A stretch of 18,840 bases of DNA, taken from NCBI GenBank assembly GCA_964486655.1, contig CAZAON010000468.1, positions 1-18,840 of the forward strand, given 5' to 3'. The position numbers and the translations under genes are program-made. Shown here piece by piece: positions 1 through 8,689 of the stretch (its first letter is position 1; each line of letters opens with the position of its first letter). Source of the stretch: JADKIH01 sp964486655. Its GTDB lineage: Bacteria; Bacteroidota; Bacteroidia; AKYH767-A; 2013-40CM-41-45. The notes under the pieces were generated by a model. It worked only from the letters and a program-made list of their open reading frames with translations, ran no database searches and was not told the DNA's origin.

Positions 1-3000
1 TCCCAACGGCAAACCACTGTTTCACCACGAGGCTCAGCAGTAAACGATAATAATTCGACAGGAAGTACTACTGTTGATTGAACAGCCGCATAAAGATGGT
101 TGAACGATGAACCACCTGCCGGAAGAACAGGGACATTTAACTGATTCCTTTTGTCAATTGCAAGTGTACTGGTCGGATCGCATGTACCTAAAAGACCCCA
201 CGATGCCTGAGCGGAAGGATTTGCTGCAATAGGCGCATAAGCAATACTCCATACAGTACCGGTAGCATTGTTACCACCCGTATTAAAGGCCTTTAGATTA
301 TACGCGCCATTGAAAGATGCTGAAGATCTCTGGAATGTCCAATATCCGCTGTTAAGCATTGGCAATAAATCGTATTGAGTTGTAAACGTTCCGCAAAGGT
401 CAAATCCAACCGGTCCGTTAGGGGGCACCGTAGGCCAAACATCGAACCATGCAAGTAAATCGGGGATAACCGTGCTGGATGTGAATGTTACGTTCATAAG
501 CTCATAACCATTCGATGCGCCCTGATTGACTACAGCTGAATCTCCGACAGGAAAATCAATTGATCCCAGATAGAGTCTGCGACGCAAACGTCCGTCGACA
601 AAGCTGTTCGCGGAATGAGAAACTACTCCGAGTATATTACCCCATTTCACATTTACTTCAAGGTTACTTGGTGTAACGATATTTCCTAAAGTTAGATTGA
701 GTACAGAATCAATATGCATGGTGCTGAATCCGGTTGAGAGCAGGTAAACTTTACCACTTGCTTTATTGACCTTTAGACGGTTAAGTGTATCAACACCGTT
801 TACGTTTGTGTAGTACTGATTAATTGTTCCGTTGAATTCAAGCGTGCTTCCACCGATGCCGGTTGTAGTTGCATTGTTCCAGCCCGTATAATTACCAGCG
901 AGTTTTACATATTTACCGTTGTAATTAAAAATACTTGTTCCGTTGCTGATCGTGAAATTCTCACTGATATCAATATTCGAAAGTAGCTGAACGCTTCCAC
1001 CGAGTTTATTGATCACAAGGTTCGCGAATGAATTCGGAGCGGTTAAATTTCCCTGAATTGTTTGATTGGCCGTTCCAATAAAGTTAATGGTTGAACCCGG
1101 CTGGCAAACAAGTGTTCCGAAGTTGGTGAAGTTACCACAAACTGAAAGAGTGGCGCCCGGCAATAAAGTTAAGGTAGCGCCTGCGTTTATCGTAATATTT
1201 TTTACCGATTCAACACCGGCAATTATAGGCTGGCGGCCATTTGCTGTAGCATTCACCGTCGCATCGATTCCGCATGTCGGTCTTGTTCCGCAAGCACCCC
1301 AATTAGTTGATGTCGCATACTGCGTATTTGTTTGTCCGTCCCATACCGATGCGCTTGCCGTATTGGAAATAGGAGGAGGACTGCCCGCCCATTGTAATGT
1401 AAAGCCTGCATTCGCGGCGCTGTTCCAGTTATTTAATAATAATAAATACGTTCTCGGCGCACCGCTGAAAACAAGTGAGTTGCTATACGCATAAGGCAAT
1501 GGAAGGGTCGTGGTAAGACCGGTACTTGCACTTGCCGCTGCATAATTACAGGCAGCGATCGGTAATGTTTGAGACTGGATTTGAGGACAAGGATTTGCGA
1601 TTCCGGTAACATCCCACATGATTAAGTCGATATCTGTACTTCCCAGCGTACTTATGCTGAAACCAAGTGTTGCCGTACCACCTGTAATCGCAGGGTCAAC
1701 GGTAAACTGGTACCAAACTGAATTTCTTTCTCCTGTTCCCCAGCAGCCATAGCCTGAAGGAAGGTCGCATACGTTTCCGTTATTTCTGAATCCGGGATCC
1801 GCTACAACGATATTTGCTGTAGAGCAGATAATTTGCGGACTGCCACAGTCCTGTTGGTTGACCGGTGGAAAGACTGTACCGGAGCCGTCAATAATTGAAA
1901 TTTCGAATGAGCCTGTCAGTGAATTCACACCGTCAAGTGCGATATAAAATGTATCACCCGGAGTTAATCCGCTGTACAATTGTTCTGAAAAGTCGTTGAA
2001 TCCGCCGGCACATGCAGTACCATCATCATTACAGGTTCTTGGGATTGCAGCCGCATAATTAGTACATCCTGCACCCGGAATACTGAATCCCTGGATTTGA
2101 GTATCAGTCAGTGTTAACGGATGTGTACGAACTCTGATTTGTCCGCTTGGTGGAACAAGCGTCGTATACCAAACCGAATTGATTGTTCCGCCCGCTACAC
2201 ATTGTGCGGCATTTGCAGGTTCGCCGGTTCCGCTGGCACAAGTGTTAAATCCGGCCACTGTTCCACCCATTGGAAGGAAAACAGCTCCGCAAGGAAGATC
2301 GTTCGGAGGTGAACATGCACTTTGAAAACAAATGTCAAAGTTCCCTTCGTTCTCCGGATGTTCTGTCCACACTCTTATGTAATAAGTTGTTCCGTTAATT
2401 ACCGGAATAGATAAACTTGGCATTCCGTTCGGACCTGAGTTGTAGTCACAGGCATAAGGTGCAGCAGCACTTGACGGACAAGCGGCACCTGAGTAAATAG
2501 CCATTGCCGCATTGGTAGTTGTATTTACAGCGCTCTGATAAGTATTAATCTGAAGTGAACCGGAAAAGCCGGCCGTAAAACGAAGCCAGACATCACCAGT
2601 CACGCCGTCAATAAAATAAGGAACAGGGTTAGCCGGAACACAGGAAGGAAGTCCGGCCTGTCCAACCGGAGTAGGAGTAGCACATTCAGTTGAAAAAGTC
2701 TGAGGGACACAACTGACAGCATTGTTAATTGTTCCCAGGTTCACGGCACTGGCACAAGCATCATAGGCATTTGCCGTACCGACCGCTGAAACGGTTATGT
2801 CGAAAGGAATATTTGTATTACCGCCTGCGGTTGAATTATCAACAACGATGTAATAGGTCTGACCGGCAGTAAGCGCTACAGAATTTACAGTTATAGATCC
2901 GGTTGTTCCTTCGGCTGTTCCGAGACAATGCGTACCCGGCGTATTAGGACAGCCACTGTAAACAAATAGTCCAGGATTCTGGCCTGTTGTCGTAAGGTTT

Positions 3001-4322
3001 ACACGAATACACTGATTAGCTGTAGGAGTATATGAAAATACATAATCTTCGCCATTCATGAATACAGTGTGGCAGACAGAAGATGTGCTATCATAGTCAT
3101 TAACGGAACCCGCTGTTGTCATTCCGGTTTGTGTATATGGAAGCGGAGCGCAAATGAAAGTCGCACTGGCACAGGCTTGTCCTCCGCCGGACGATCCACC
3201 TGATTTAACGCAAATGTTGAATTTGCCGGCGATATCCGCATCTCCTGTTACCCTCACCCACAGAGTTTCAGCAACGCAGGGCCTGGTGGTAACTATTTCA
3301 CCGAAGTTAGGATTCGACACACTTGTTGTTGCACAGGCAAGGGAGGCTCCTCCGCATGCGCTTAACAATTCAACAGTTGTTCCTGTAACGCTTTTGCAGG
3401 TTGCAGGTGATGTTGTAATTGTTACCGAAGCTACTCCGGCCGGTTTGAAGAATTTAAAATAGACGTCTTTAACATCGCTGGTTGAGCAAATGGCAGAACC
3501 CGAAGTTGTCGCATTAAATGTAGATGTTAATAAATTAGTACAAGTGCCTGTAATTGTTCCCAGATCTTTTGCGTTGGCACAATTGTCATTCGAAGAAATT
3601 GGAGTAAAGGTATAATACACGTTTAGTGGTCGTACGGTAGTAGCGCCGCCCTGACCAATATTTGGATTTTCTACAGAACTGTCAACATAAGCTGTAGTAG
3701 CGCCATTTACATTAACCGAATAAAAATCACCCGTACATTCTCCGGCAATTCCTATTGAAGCACTCGGTGTCACAGGTACATAAGCAACATTCGGATAATG
3801 AAAGGAAATTGCAAAAGTTGTCAGATCCAGTCTGACATGAAATAAACTTGAAGCGGCAGCCGCACTGGTCTTCTGCCATTTACTTGTCCAGCGGACCCAT
3901 AATGCTCCTCCGTTAATGTTGTATGAAATTACACTGGAAGAAAGATCATCCCAAAGCGGTGCTATAATGGGTAATCCGGTTGTGTTATTATTTAACTGGT
4001 TGTTTGGTAACGGTGGGACTGTGAGAGGATAATTCATTGTGGAAGGCGCAAGTGCTAACCAGCCATTCGAAGAAAGTATGATTTTAGTATAGGTTGTACC
4101 CGCAAAAACAAAATTAAATCCGACAGGAGCAATTAAGGTATCCCACTCATCAACCGATGCGGCAGGAACAACAACCGGTATCTGCCCTGCCGTCGGGTAG
4201 GCAAGCGCAGTTGGTGTTACAGAAAACAAATGCGGAATACCTGAAGCTAATTGTGCATTAACATGACAAGTTGCCAGCAGGAATACAAGCAAGATTGAAA
4301 TTCTGGTAATTGTTTTTTTCAT
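1..4322 (-). CDS. Large secreted multidomain T9SS-type protein, C-terminus off the left edge
   Basis: The frame is open from the ATG at 4322-4320 to the window edge, 1440 full codons without a stop; the 3' end is missing. Residues 1-23 look like a signal peptide, with cleavage probably after VNA. Residues about 40-230 resemble the N-terminal beta domain of many Bacteroidota surface proteins (SSNGWLAL, then IIAPLWDD). Five cysteine-bearing repeats of about 135-150 residues start near 245, 379, 517, 669 and 820, with openings such as DNCANA, QACASA and YDACASA and the recurring phrase TYYIVVD or similar; they look like PPC-type beta-sandwich modules. Residues about 1029-1190 carry beta-helix-like steps (ITINAGATLTL). 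The last visible residues, PVELLSFTA near 1420, are the junction usually seen shortly before a T9SS C-terminal domain. Likely an outer-surface or secreted adhesin or matrix protein; the exact role is unknown. Confidence 0.85.
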   Translation of the reverse strand, partial: MKKTITRISILLVFLLATCHVNAQLASGIPHLFSVTPTALAYPTAGQIPVVVPAASVDEWDTLIAPVGFNFVFAGTTYTKIILSSNGWLALAPSTMNYPLTVPPLPNNQLNNNTTGLPIIAPLWDDLSSSVISYNINGGALWVRWTSKWQKTSAAAASSLFHVRLDLTTFAISFHYPNVAYVPVTPSASIGIAGECTGDFYSVNVNGATTAYVDSSVENPNIGQGGATTVRPLNVYYTFTPISSNDNCANAKDLGTITGTCTNLLTSTFNATTSGSAICSTSDVKDVYFKFFKPAGVASVTITTSPATCKSVTGTTVELLSACGGASLACATTSVSNPNFGEIVTTRPCVAETLWVRVTGDADIAGKFNICVKSGGSSGGGQACASATFICAPLPYTQTGMTTAGSVNDYDSTSSVCHTVFMNGEDYVFSYTPTANQCIRVNLTTTGQNPGLFVYSGCPNTPGTHCLGTAEGTTGSITVNSVALTAGQTYYIVVDNSTAGGNTNIPFDITVSAVGTANAYDACASAVNLGTINNAVSCVPQTFSTECATPTPVGQAGLPSCVPANPVPYFIDGVTGDVWLRFTAGFSGSLQINTYQSAVNTTTNAAMAIYSGAACPSSAAAPYACDYNSGPNGMPSLSIPVINGTTYYIRVWTEHPENEGNFDICFQSACSPPNDLPCGAVFLPMGGTVAGFNTCASGTGEPANAAQCVAGGTINSVWYTTLVPPSGQIRVRTHPLTLTDTQIQGFSIPGAGCTNYAAAIPRTCNDDGTACAGGFNDFSEQLYSGLTPGDTFYIALDGVNSLTGSFEISIIDGSGTVFPPVNQQDCGSPQIICSTANIVVADPGFRNNGNVCDLPSGYGCWGTGERNSVWYQFTVDPAITGGTATLGFSISTLGSTDIDLIMWDVTGIANPCPQIQSQTLPIAACNYAAASASTGLTTTLPLPYAYSNSLVFSGAPRTYLLLLNNWNSAANAGFTLQWAGSPPPISNTASASVWDGQTNTQYATSTNWGACGTRPTCGIDATVNATANGRQPIIAGVESVKNITINAGATLTLLPGATLSVCGNFTNFGTLVCQPGSTINFIGTANQTIQGNLTAPNSFANLVINKLGGSVQLLSNIDISENFTISNGTSIFNYNGKYVKLAGNYTGWNNATTTGIGGSTLEFNGTINQYYTNVNGVDTLNRLKVNKASGKVYLLSTGFSTMHIDSVLNLTLGNIVTPSNLEVNVKWGNILGVVSHSANSFVDGRLRRRLYLGSIDFPVGDSAVVNQGASNGYELMNVTFTSSTVIPDLLAWFDVWPTVPPNGPVGFDLCGTFTTQYDLLPMLNSGYWTFQRSSASFNGAYNLKAFNTGGNNATGTVWSIAYAPIAANPSAQASWGLLGTCDPTSTLAIDKRNQLNVPVLPAGGSSFNHLYAAVQSTVVLPVELLSFTAEPRGETVVCRW

Positions 4323-4617
4323 GGTTTTGTTTTAGACAAGTATTGAATATTTCGGGAGATGAAGTACTTACTAAACCCACTGATTATAAGCTCCTCCAAA
4401 AATCAGAATTATAAGCCAAAAAAGCAACCTTTTTCACTATCCTGACCAATTAAATTGTAAACGGGGGCTATCGTATTGCCAATGCTGTTATTTTGTAGAC
4501 GAATCTTGTTTATTGTGGACTTTAAATGAAGTTTTTTTTAATAATCGGTGGTTAAATGCTGTTATTATGGATTGAAATGTTTTATCATTGTATCAACTAA
4601 ACATTAAACAAATTCCA
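4323..4617. promoter_or_regulatory. Divergent intergenic region between two secreted-protein genes
   Basis: This 295-bp gap lies between two divergently transcribed secreted-protein genes, so it should hold promoters for both. It is AT-rich. No exact TTTG-N19-TAnnTTTG promoter was found on either strand; near matches such as TTATTTTG (about 4490) are too weak to call. A 9-bp direct repeat ATTATAAGC occurs at 4383-4391 and 4408-4416, 25 bp apart. No gene is seen here. Confidence 0.4.
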
Positions 4618-5616
4618 ATGAGTAAATTTCTATCACAAAATATTTTTCTGTTTTTAATTTTAGCCGGAGGAAATGTTTTTTCTCAGGCAATTGTTCAATC
4701 TCCTAACATTCCTGTTGCAGGCGATGTATGGGGAAACAAAACAATTACTGATACAACAATTCAGGCCGGTCCGGGTGGTACAAATCAGGTATGGAATTTC
4801 GGTTCCTTTTTTGTGAATCCTTCTGTCATAAGTGAAGCATATACAATTCCTGCAGGATCAGGAAATGATGCATTGTTTCCGACTTCAAATCTCAAAGCAA
4901 CTTCGTTATTCGGAGGCGACGATTATTATTACAGATCAAGTACACAACTTCAGTATCTCGGTTATAAAGATCAATCAGTTGAACTTGTGATTTCAAATTC
5001 TCAGCGTTTAATCGATGTCCCTCTTCAATATGGTGATACTATCATGAATGTGCCTGTAACCGGTACAGGTGTTTTTGGTTATCCTTTAAGCGGAACAATA
5101 GGCGTAGAAGCTGACGGAACAGGAAACCTTACCCTTTACACCGGAAGCTTTCAGAACGTTCTTCGAGTTGTTACAACAATGAACCTTATAATCGGTGCCG
5201 GTACGGGTATTGATACATATGTTAACATAAAAAAGTATACGTGGTATTCCCCTTTATACAGGGCTCCCATCTTTCAAATTGCTACTATGGATGTCAGTGG
5301 AAATCTCGCAAGTGTGAACAAAAAAGTTGTGACTGTTAGTCTGCTTACATCTGATGTATCGAATGTTAACGGAGATTTGAATTTTAAAATTAGTCCGAAC
5401 CCGGCTTCCGTCTCGACAAAAATTTCATTCGACAGATCAGGTTCTGTTTCGGAAATTTTTATTTGCGATCTGACAGGTAAAATTCAAAGACGAACTGAAA
5501 TAAGGCCCGGAACGGATAATGCTTTAATTGATATCTCTGATCTTGCAAAGGGCGTTTACATTGTGACTGTTTCGCAGAATGAAAAAACGTCACGTCAGCA
5601 GCTTGTCTTAAATTGA
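4618..5616 (+). CDS. Secreted protein of unknown function with T9SS type A sorting domain
   Basis: I chose the ATG at 4618 (332 residues) over a TTG ten codons upstream because a signal peptide begins directly at it: MSKF, then a hydrophobic run LFLILAGG, with likely cleavage at VFSQ. Residues about 24-245 are predicted beta-rich, with many Gly, Thr and Asn residues and no motif that I recognise. The final 81 residues (about 252-332) match the T9SS type A sorting domain: FKISPNPAS, then an ICDLTGK strand, then ISDLAKGVYIVTV and a short basic tail. The protein is therefore expected to cross the outer membrane through T9SS and be released or anchored at the surface. It is divergent from the large secreted-protein gene and convergent with pyrG. 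The passenger function is unknown; a hydrolase active site was looked for and not seen. Confidence 0.85.
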   Translation: MSKFLSQNIFLFLILAGGNVFSQAIVQSPNIPVAGDVWGNKTITDTTIQAGPGGTNQVWNFGSFFVNPSVISEAYTIPAGSGNDALFPTSNLKATSLFGGDDYYYRSSTQLQYLGYKDQSVELVISNSQRLIDVPLQYGDTIMNVPVTGTGVFGYPLSGTIGVEADGTGNLTLYTGSFQNVLRVVTTMNLIIGAGTGIDTYVNIKKYTWYSPLYRAPIFQIATMDVSGNLASVNKKVVTVSLLTSDVSNVNGDLNFKISPNPASVSTKISFDRSGSVSEIFICDLTGKIQRRTEIRPGTDNALIDISDLAKGVYIVTVSQNEKTSRQQLVLN

Positions 5617-5623
5617 AAAGCTA

Positions 5624-7273
5624 TCAGTGATTGATGGAAGACATGCTGTTTTTTATAACCGGTGTCTGTTTCGTATAATCCATTGCGGCTTTTACGAATC
5701 GAACAAAAAGAGGGTGCGGATTCTCTACCGTGCTTTTATATTCGGGATGAAACTGTACACCGACAAACCACGGATGATTTTTATTCTCCACGATTTCGAC
5801 CAAGTTGTTATCCGGATTTATTCCCGAGGCAGTTAAACCGCCTTCTTCAAACTGCGCCAGGTATTTATTATTGAACTCGTACCTGTGACGGTGTCTTTCG
5901 AATATTTTTTGTTTTCCATAAACGGAAAATGCCCTTGATCCTTTTTGTATCACACAAGGATATTCGCCCAATCTCATTGTGCCTCCCTTGCGTGTAACTT
6001 TTTTCTGCTCTTCCATGAAATCGATTACCGGATATTTTGTCTCCGGTTCCATTTCTGTAGAATGAGCATTTTTTAATCCTAAAACATTTCGTGCGAATTC
6101 GATCACCGCGCATTGCATGCCCAGACATATTCCCAGAAACGGAATATTGTTTTCACGTGCATATTGAATCGCTGTGATTTTTCCCTCTATTCCACGATCC
6201 CCGAATCCCGGCGCAACCAGAATCCCATGTAGTCCGCCTAATTTGGATACTACGTTATCGCTGTCTATTTTTTCGGAGTGAATCCATTCCAATTTTACCT
6301 TACATTCATTCGCAACACCTGCATGAATAAATGATTCCGCAATAGATTTGTAAGCATCTTTAAGTTCAATATACTTTCCGACAAGTCCGATACGAACTTC
6401 GCTAAGAGGATTTTTCAGTTTGCCTAAAAAATCTTTCCATTGCTTTAATTCCGGTTCATGCTGAAGAGGAAGTTTAAACTTGGCAAGCACAACTTTATCC
6501 AGTTGTTCTTTGTACATCATGAGCGGAACCTCGTAAATAGTTTCCGCATCAATTGATTCAATGACTGCATTCACATTCACATTACAAAACAGGGCGATTT
6601 TCCTTCGAATGTCATATGAAATACTTTTCTCTGTTCTGCAAACAAGAATGTCGGGCTGAACTCCTAATTCAAGTAAAGCCTTTACGGAATGTTGAGTAGG
6701 TTTTGTTTTTAATTCACCGGCTGCTGTAAGAAACGGAACTAATGTCAGGTGAATGACCATGGCTGAATTACCCAGTTCCCATTTCAATTGTCTTACTGTC
6801 TCTATATACGGCAATGATTCAATATCACCAACCGTTCCGCCGATTTCCGTAATAATGATGTCGAAGTTTCCCGTATCACCCAATATCCGGATGCGACGTT
6901 TGATTTCGTCGGTTATATGCGGAATGACCTGAACTGTCTTTCCAAGGAAAGCTCCTTCGCGTTCTTTATTAATGACGGTCTGATAAATGCGACCGGTGGT
7001 CACGTTGTTTGCCTGAGAGGTAGGAGTATTCAGGAACCTTTCATAATGTCCAAGATCGAGATCTGTTTCGGCGCCATCGTCGGTTACGAAACATTCACCA
7101 TGTTCGTAAGGGTTTAATGTGCCCGGATCAACATTGATGTAGGGATCAAGCTTTTGAATGGTTACCGTATAACCTCTTGCTTGTAATAGTTTGGCTAAAG
7201 AGGCTGAAATAATGCCTTTTCCCAATGAAGAGGTAACACCTCCCGTAACGAATATATATTTTGCTGATCTCAC
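5624..7273 (-). CDS. pyrG: CTP synthase
   Basis: CTP synthase makes CTP from UTP, ATP and glutamine in the last step of de novo pyrimidine nucleotide synthesis (cytosol, tetramer). The 549-residue length fits the family. The N-terminal amidoligase domain (1-270) begins KYIFVTGG, with the P-loop SSLGKG at 15-20, D72 and the EIGGTVGDIES segment at 143-153. The C-terminal class I glutaminase (about 290-535) has the nucleophile C383 in GICLGMQ and the H509/E511 pair in QFHPE, so both half-reactions look intact. The start is GTG (7273-7271); no in-frame ATG lies close upstream and the family starts just before KYIFVTGG. The 3' end faces a convergent gene 7 bp away. A likely promoter lies at 7341-7371, giving a leader of roughly 60 nt. 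Confidence 0.98.
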   Translation of the reverse strand: MRSAKYIFVTGGVTSSLGKGIISASLAKLLQARGYTVTIQKLDPYINVDPGTLNPYEHGECFVTDDGAETDLDLGHYERFLNTPTSQANNVTTGRIYQTVINKEREGAFLGKTVQVIPHITDEIKRRIRILGDTGNFDIIITEIGGTVGDIESLPYIETVRQLKWELGNSAMVIHLTLVPFLTAAGELKTKPTQHSVKALLELGVQPDILVCRTEKSISYDIRRKIALFCNVNVNAVIESIDAETIYEVPLMMYKEQLDKVVLAKFKLPLQHEPELKQWKDFLGKLKNPLSEVRIGLVGKYIELKDAYKSIAESFIHAGVANECKVKLEWIHSEKIDSDNVVSKLGGLHGILVAPGFGDRGIEGKITAIQYARENNIPFLGICLGMQCAVIEFARNVLGLKNAHSTEMEPETKYPVIDFMEEQKKVTRKGGTMRLGEYPCVIQKGSRAFSVYGKQKIFERHRHRYEFNNKYLAQFEEGGLTASGINPDNNLVEIVENKNHPWFVGVQFHPEYKSTVENPHPLFVRFVKAAMDYTKQTPVIKNSMSSINH

Positions 7274-7340
7274 CGCGTTGAATGTTAAAAAAGACTTTTG
7301 GAGTTGCCGGAATCGATAATGATTTCATCAACACGGGGTA

Positions 7341-7371
7341 CAAAAGTAAACCATATCGGTTAACAAAAAAA
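7341..7371 (-). promoter_or_regulatory. Probable Bacteroidota-type promoter for pyrG
   Basis: Read on the minus strand, TACTTTTG (7348-7341) matches the Bacteroidota -7 box TAnnTTTG exactly. A T-tract ending in G (7371-7364) lies upstream. The TTTG at its end is only 15 bp from the -7 box, shorter than the usual 19-21, but the T-tract extends to the right distance (TTTT-N19). A start site about 5 nt past the box would leave a 60-nt leader. Position and match are seen; function is inferred. Confidence 0.45.
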
Positions 7372-7512
7372 CTTTCATGACAAATAAATGCTTGTAAACG
7401 TAATAAAGTAATCCTGTATTTTGGTCGAATGGGGCTTTTGACCCAAACCAGCTAACATTAAATGGAAATTTCTTAAACACGGAGGTTTTCATTGAATCAA
7501 ATACCTCATTAG

Positions 7513-8445
7513 GTGAAGTTTAGAGTATTCTTTTTGTTATTGATTATTGCAAATCAATCGATCGGACAGGTGACGCCGCTCGATTCGGCTTCAATAAGCT
7601 ATAAGTCTTTCGGTAAAAGCTTTAAAAACGATTCGACCTTAAGTTTCTTTCGTTCGAAAAAGGGCTATGTTCCGACTCTGATTCATAATCTTGGTTATCA
7701 GGCGACGTTTCCGTTACGAATGAAAGGAACTGATTTTATTCTGCTCGGAGCAACGGTTGTGGGAACATTGGTATTGATCAACTATGATCAGGAAATTGAT
7801 AATCAATTAAAACATGTTAAAGCTGACAATCCGTTTATAAATGATGTGAGTCCGCATGTGACAGAATTCGGAGACTATTACGGATATATTCTTGTCGCGG
7901 GAATCGGAAGTTACAGCCTTGTGATGCATGACTATCGTTTGTTCAGAGCATCACTCATGGCTTCACAGGCTGCAATCACGGCCGGACTATGGATCAGGGT
8001 GGGTAAGATGCTGTCTTCACGAATGCGTCCCGAGGCTACTTATACCGACAAAGAGTTCAATAGCGATCACTGGTTCGGGCCGTTTGCTCAGTTTGGCAGT
8101 CACCGCAGTATAGCGGCCTTTGATGCTTTTCCTTCCGGTCATACCGGAGCGGCATTTGCGATGGCAACTGCATTCAGCAAGGAGTACAGCGATTATAAAG
8201 CTGTCCCAATTACTCTTTATTCTTTCGCAACAATTGTCGGTGTAACCAGAATTATCGAGCACACGCATTGGGCATCAGATGTTTTTCTGGGAGCCATCAT
8301 CGGTTATTTCTGCGGCAAACAGGTTTATGAAAACGAGAAAAGACTTTTTCCGAATTATAAAAACAAAGAGCAGAAAACACTAAGCTATATTTATCCCTTC
8401 TCTGAAAACGGAGCCTATGGAATAGGATGGAAATTGGTTTATTGA
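7513..8445 (+). CDS. PAP2-superfamily membrane phosphatase
   Basis: This 310-residue protein carries the complete three-part PAP2 (acid phosphatase/vanadium haloperoxidase) signature: K165 with R172-P173 (KMLSSRMRP), the PSGH motif at 207-210, and R246, H252 and D256 (TRIIEHTHWASD). H210 and H252 are the expected catalytic histidines. Residues 1-19 look like a signal peptide (FFLLLII, then SIGQ), and hydrophobic stretches near 74-92, 124-138, 147-162 and 233-268 suggest membrane insertion with the active site facing the periplasm. Family substrates include undecaprenyl pyrophosphate, phosphatidic acid and lipid A phosphates; the sequence does not tell which. The start is GTG, immediately preceded in frame by a TAG stop, so it cannot be moved upstream except by a frameshift. 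It ends 7 bp before a repeat array. Confidence 0.9.
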   Translation: MKFRVFFLLLIIANQSIGQVTPLDSASISYKSFGKSFKNDSTLSFFRSKKGYVPTLIHNLGYQATFPLRMKGTDFILLGATVVGTLVLINYDQEIDNQLKHVKADNPFINDVSPHVTEFGDYYGYILVAGIGSYSLVMHDYRLFRASLMASQAAITAGLWIRVGKMLSSRMRPEATYTDKEFNSDHWFGPFAQFGSHRSIAAFDAFPSGHTGAAFAMATAFSKEYSDYKAVPITLYSFATIVGVTRIIEHTHWASDVFLGAIIGYFCGKQVYENEKRLFPNYKNKEQKTLSYIYPFSENGAYGIGWKLVY

Positions 8446-8452
8446 AGATTGA

Positions 8453-8689
8453 AGCCAACCCCCAACCCGAAACCCGCAACTGGAACCACGACACCCTTAC
8501 GCCCTGCAGCCCCCAACCCGAAACCCGAAACCCGAAACTGGAACCACGACACCCTCACGTCCTGCATCCCCCAACCCCCAACCCGAAACCCGAAACTAGA
8601 ACCTCGACACCCTAACGCCTTGCAGCCCCCCAACCCGAAACCCGAACCCCGAAACTAAATCTTCGACACCATTCAGGACCTGCAGCCCC
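8453..8689 (-). repeat. Array 1: four degenerate ~58-bp G-rich repeat units, no gene inside
   Basis: Read on the minus strand, four units follow one another, each made of GGGGGCTGCAGG (or a close variant), a variable triplet, a block like TTAGGGTGTCGAAG, and then two to three TTTCGGG heptamers. The plus strand therefore reads AACCCGAAACCCG. The array starts at the TGA stop of the TonB receptor (8692-8690) and ends in GGTTGGCT (8460-8453), seven bases from the stop codon of the convergent PAP2 gene. The two units nearest the PAP2 gene share GTGGTTCCAGTT, which the other arrays lack, suggesting local duplication. Translations of this stretch in any frame are low-complexity (for example NPKPETRN) and not credible proteins. 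Confidence 0.92.

Noticed and set aside
1066..3462. Plus-strand open frames at 1066-1494, 2121-2312 and 3154-3462
   Set aside because: They lie antisense to the continuous minus-strand gene with domain structure and have no recognisable features.
4257..4322. Lipoprotein signal (LATC) in the large secreted protein
   Set aside because: Thr before the Cys does not fit the lipobox, and a standard cleavage site VNA-Q follows five residues later.
8427..8658. Open frames on both strands across array 1 encoding Pro/Lys/Glu/Thr-rich peptides (NPKPETRN type)
   Set aside because: They are translations of the nucleotide repeat in several frames at once, with no signal, start context or family likeness.
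8453..8689. CRISPR array
   Set aside because: Units are degenerate and contiguous with no unique spacers, and no cas genes are present.
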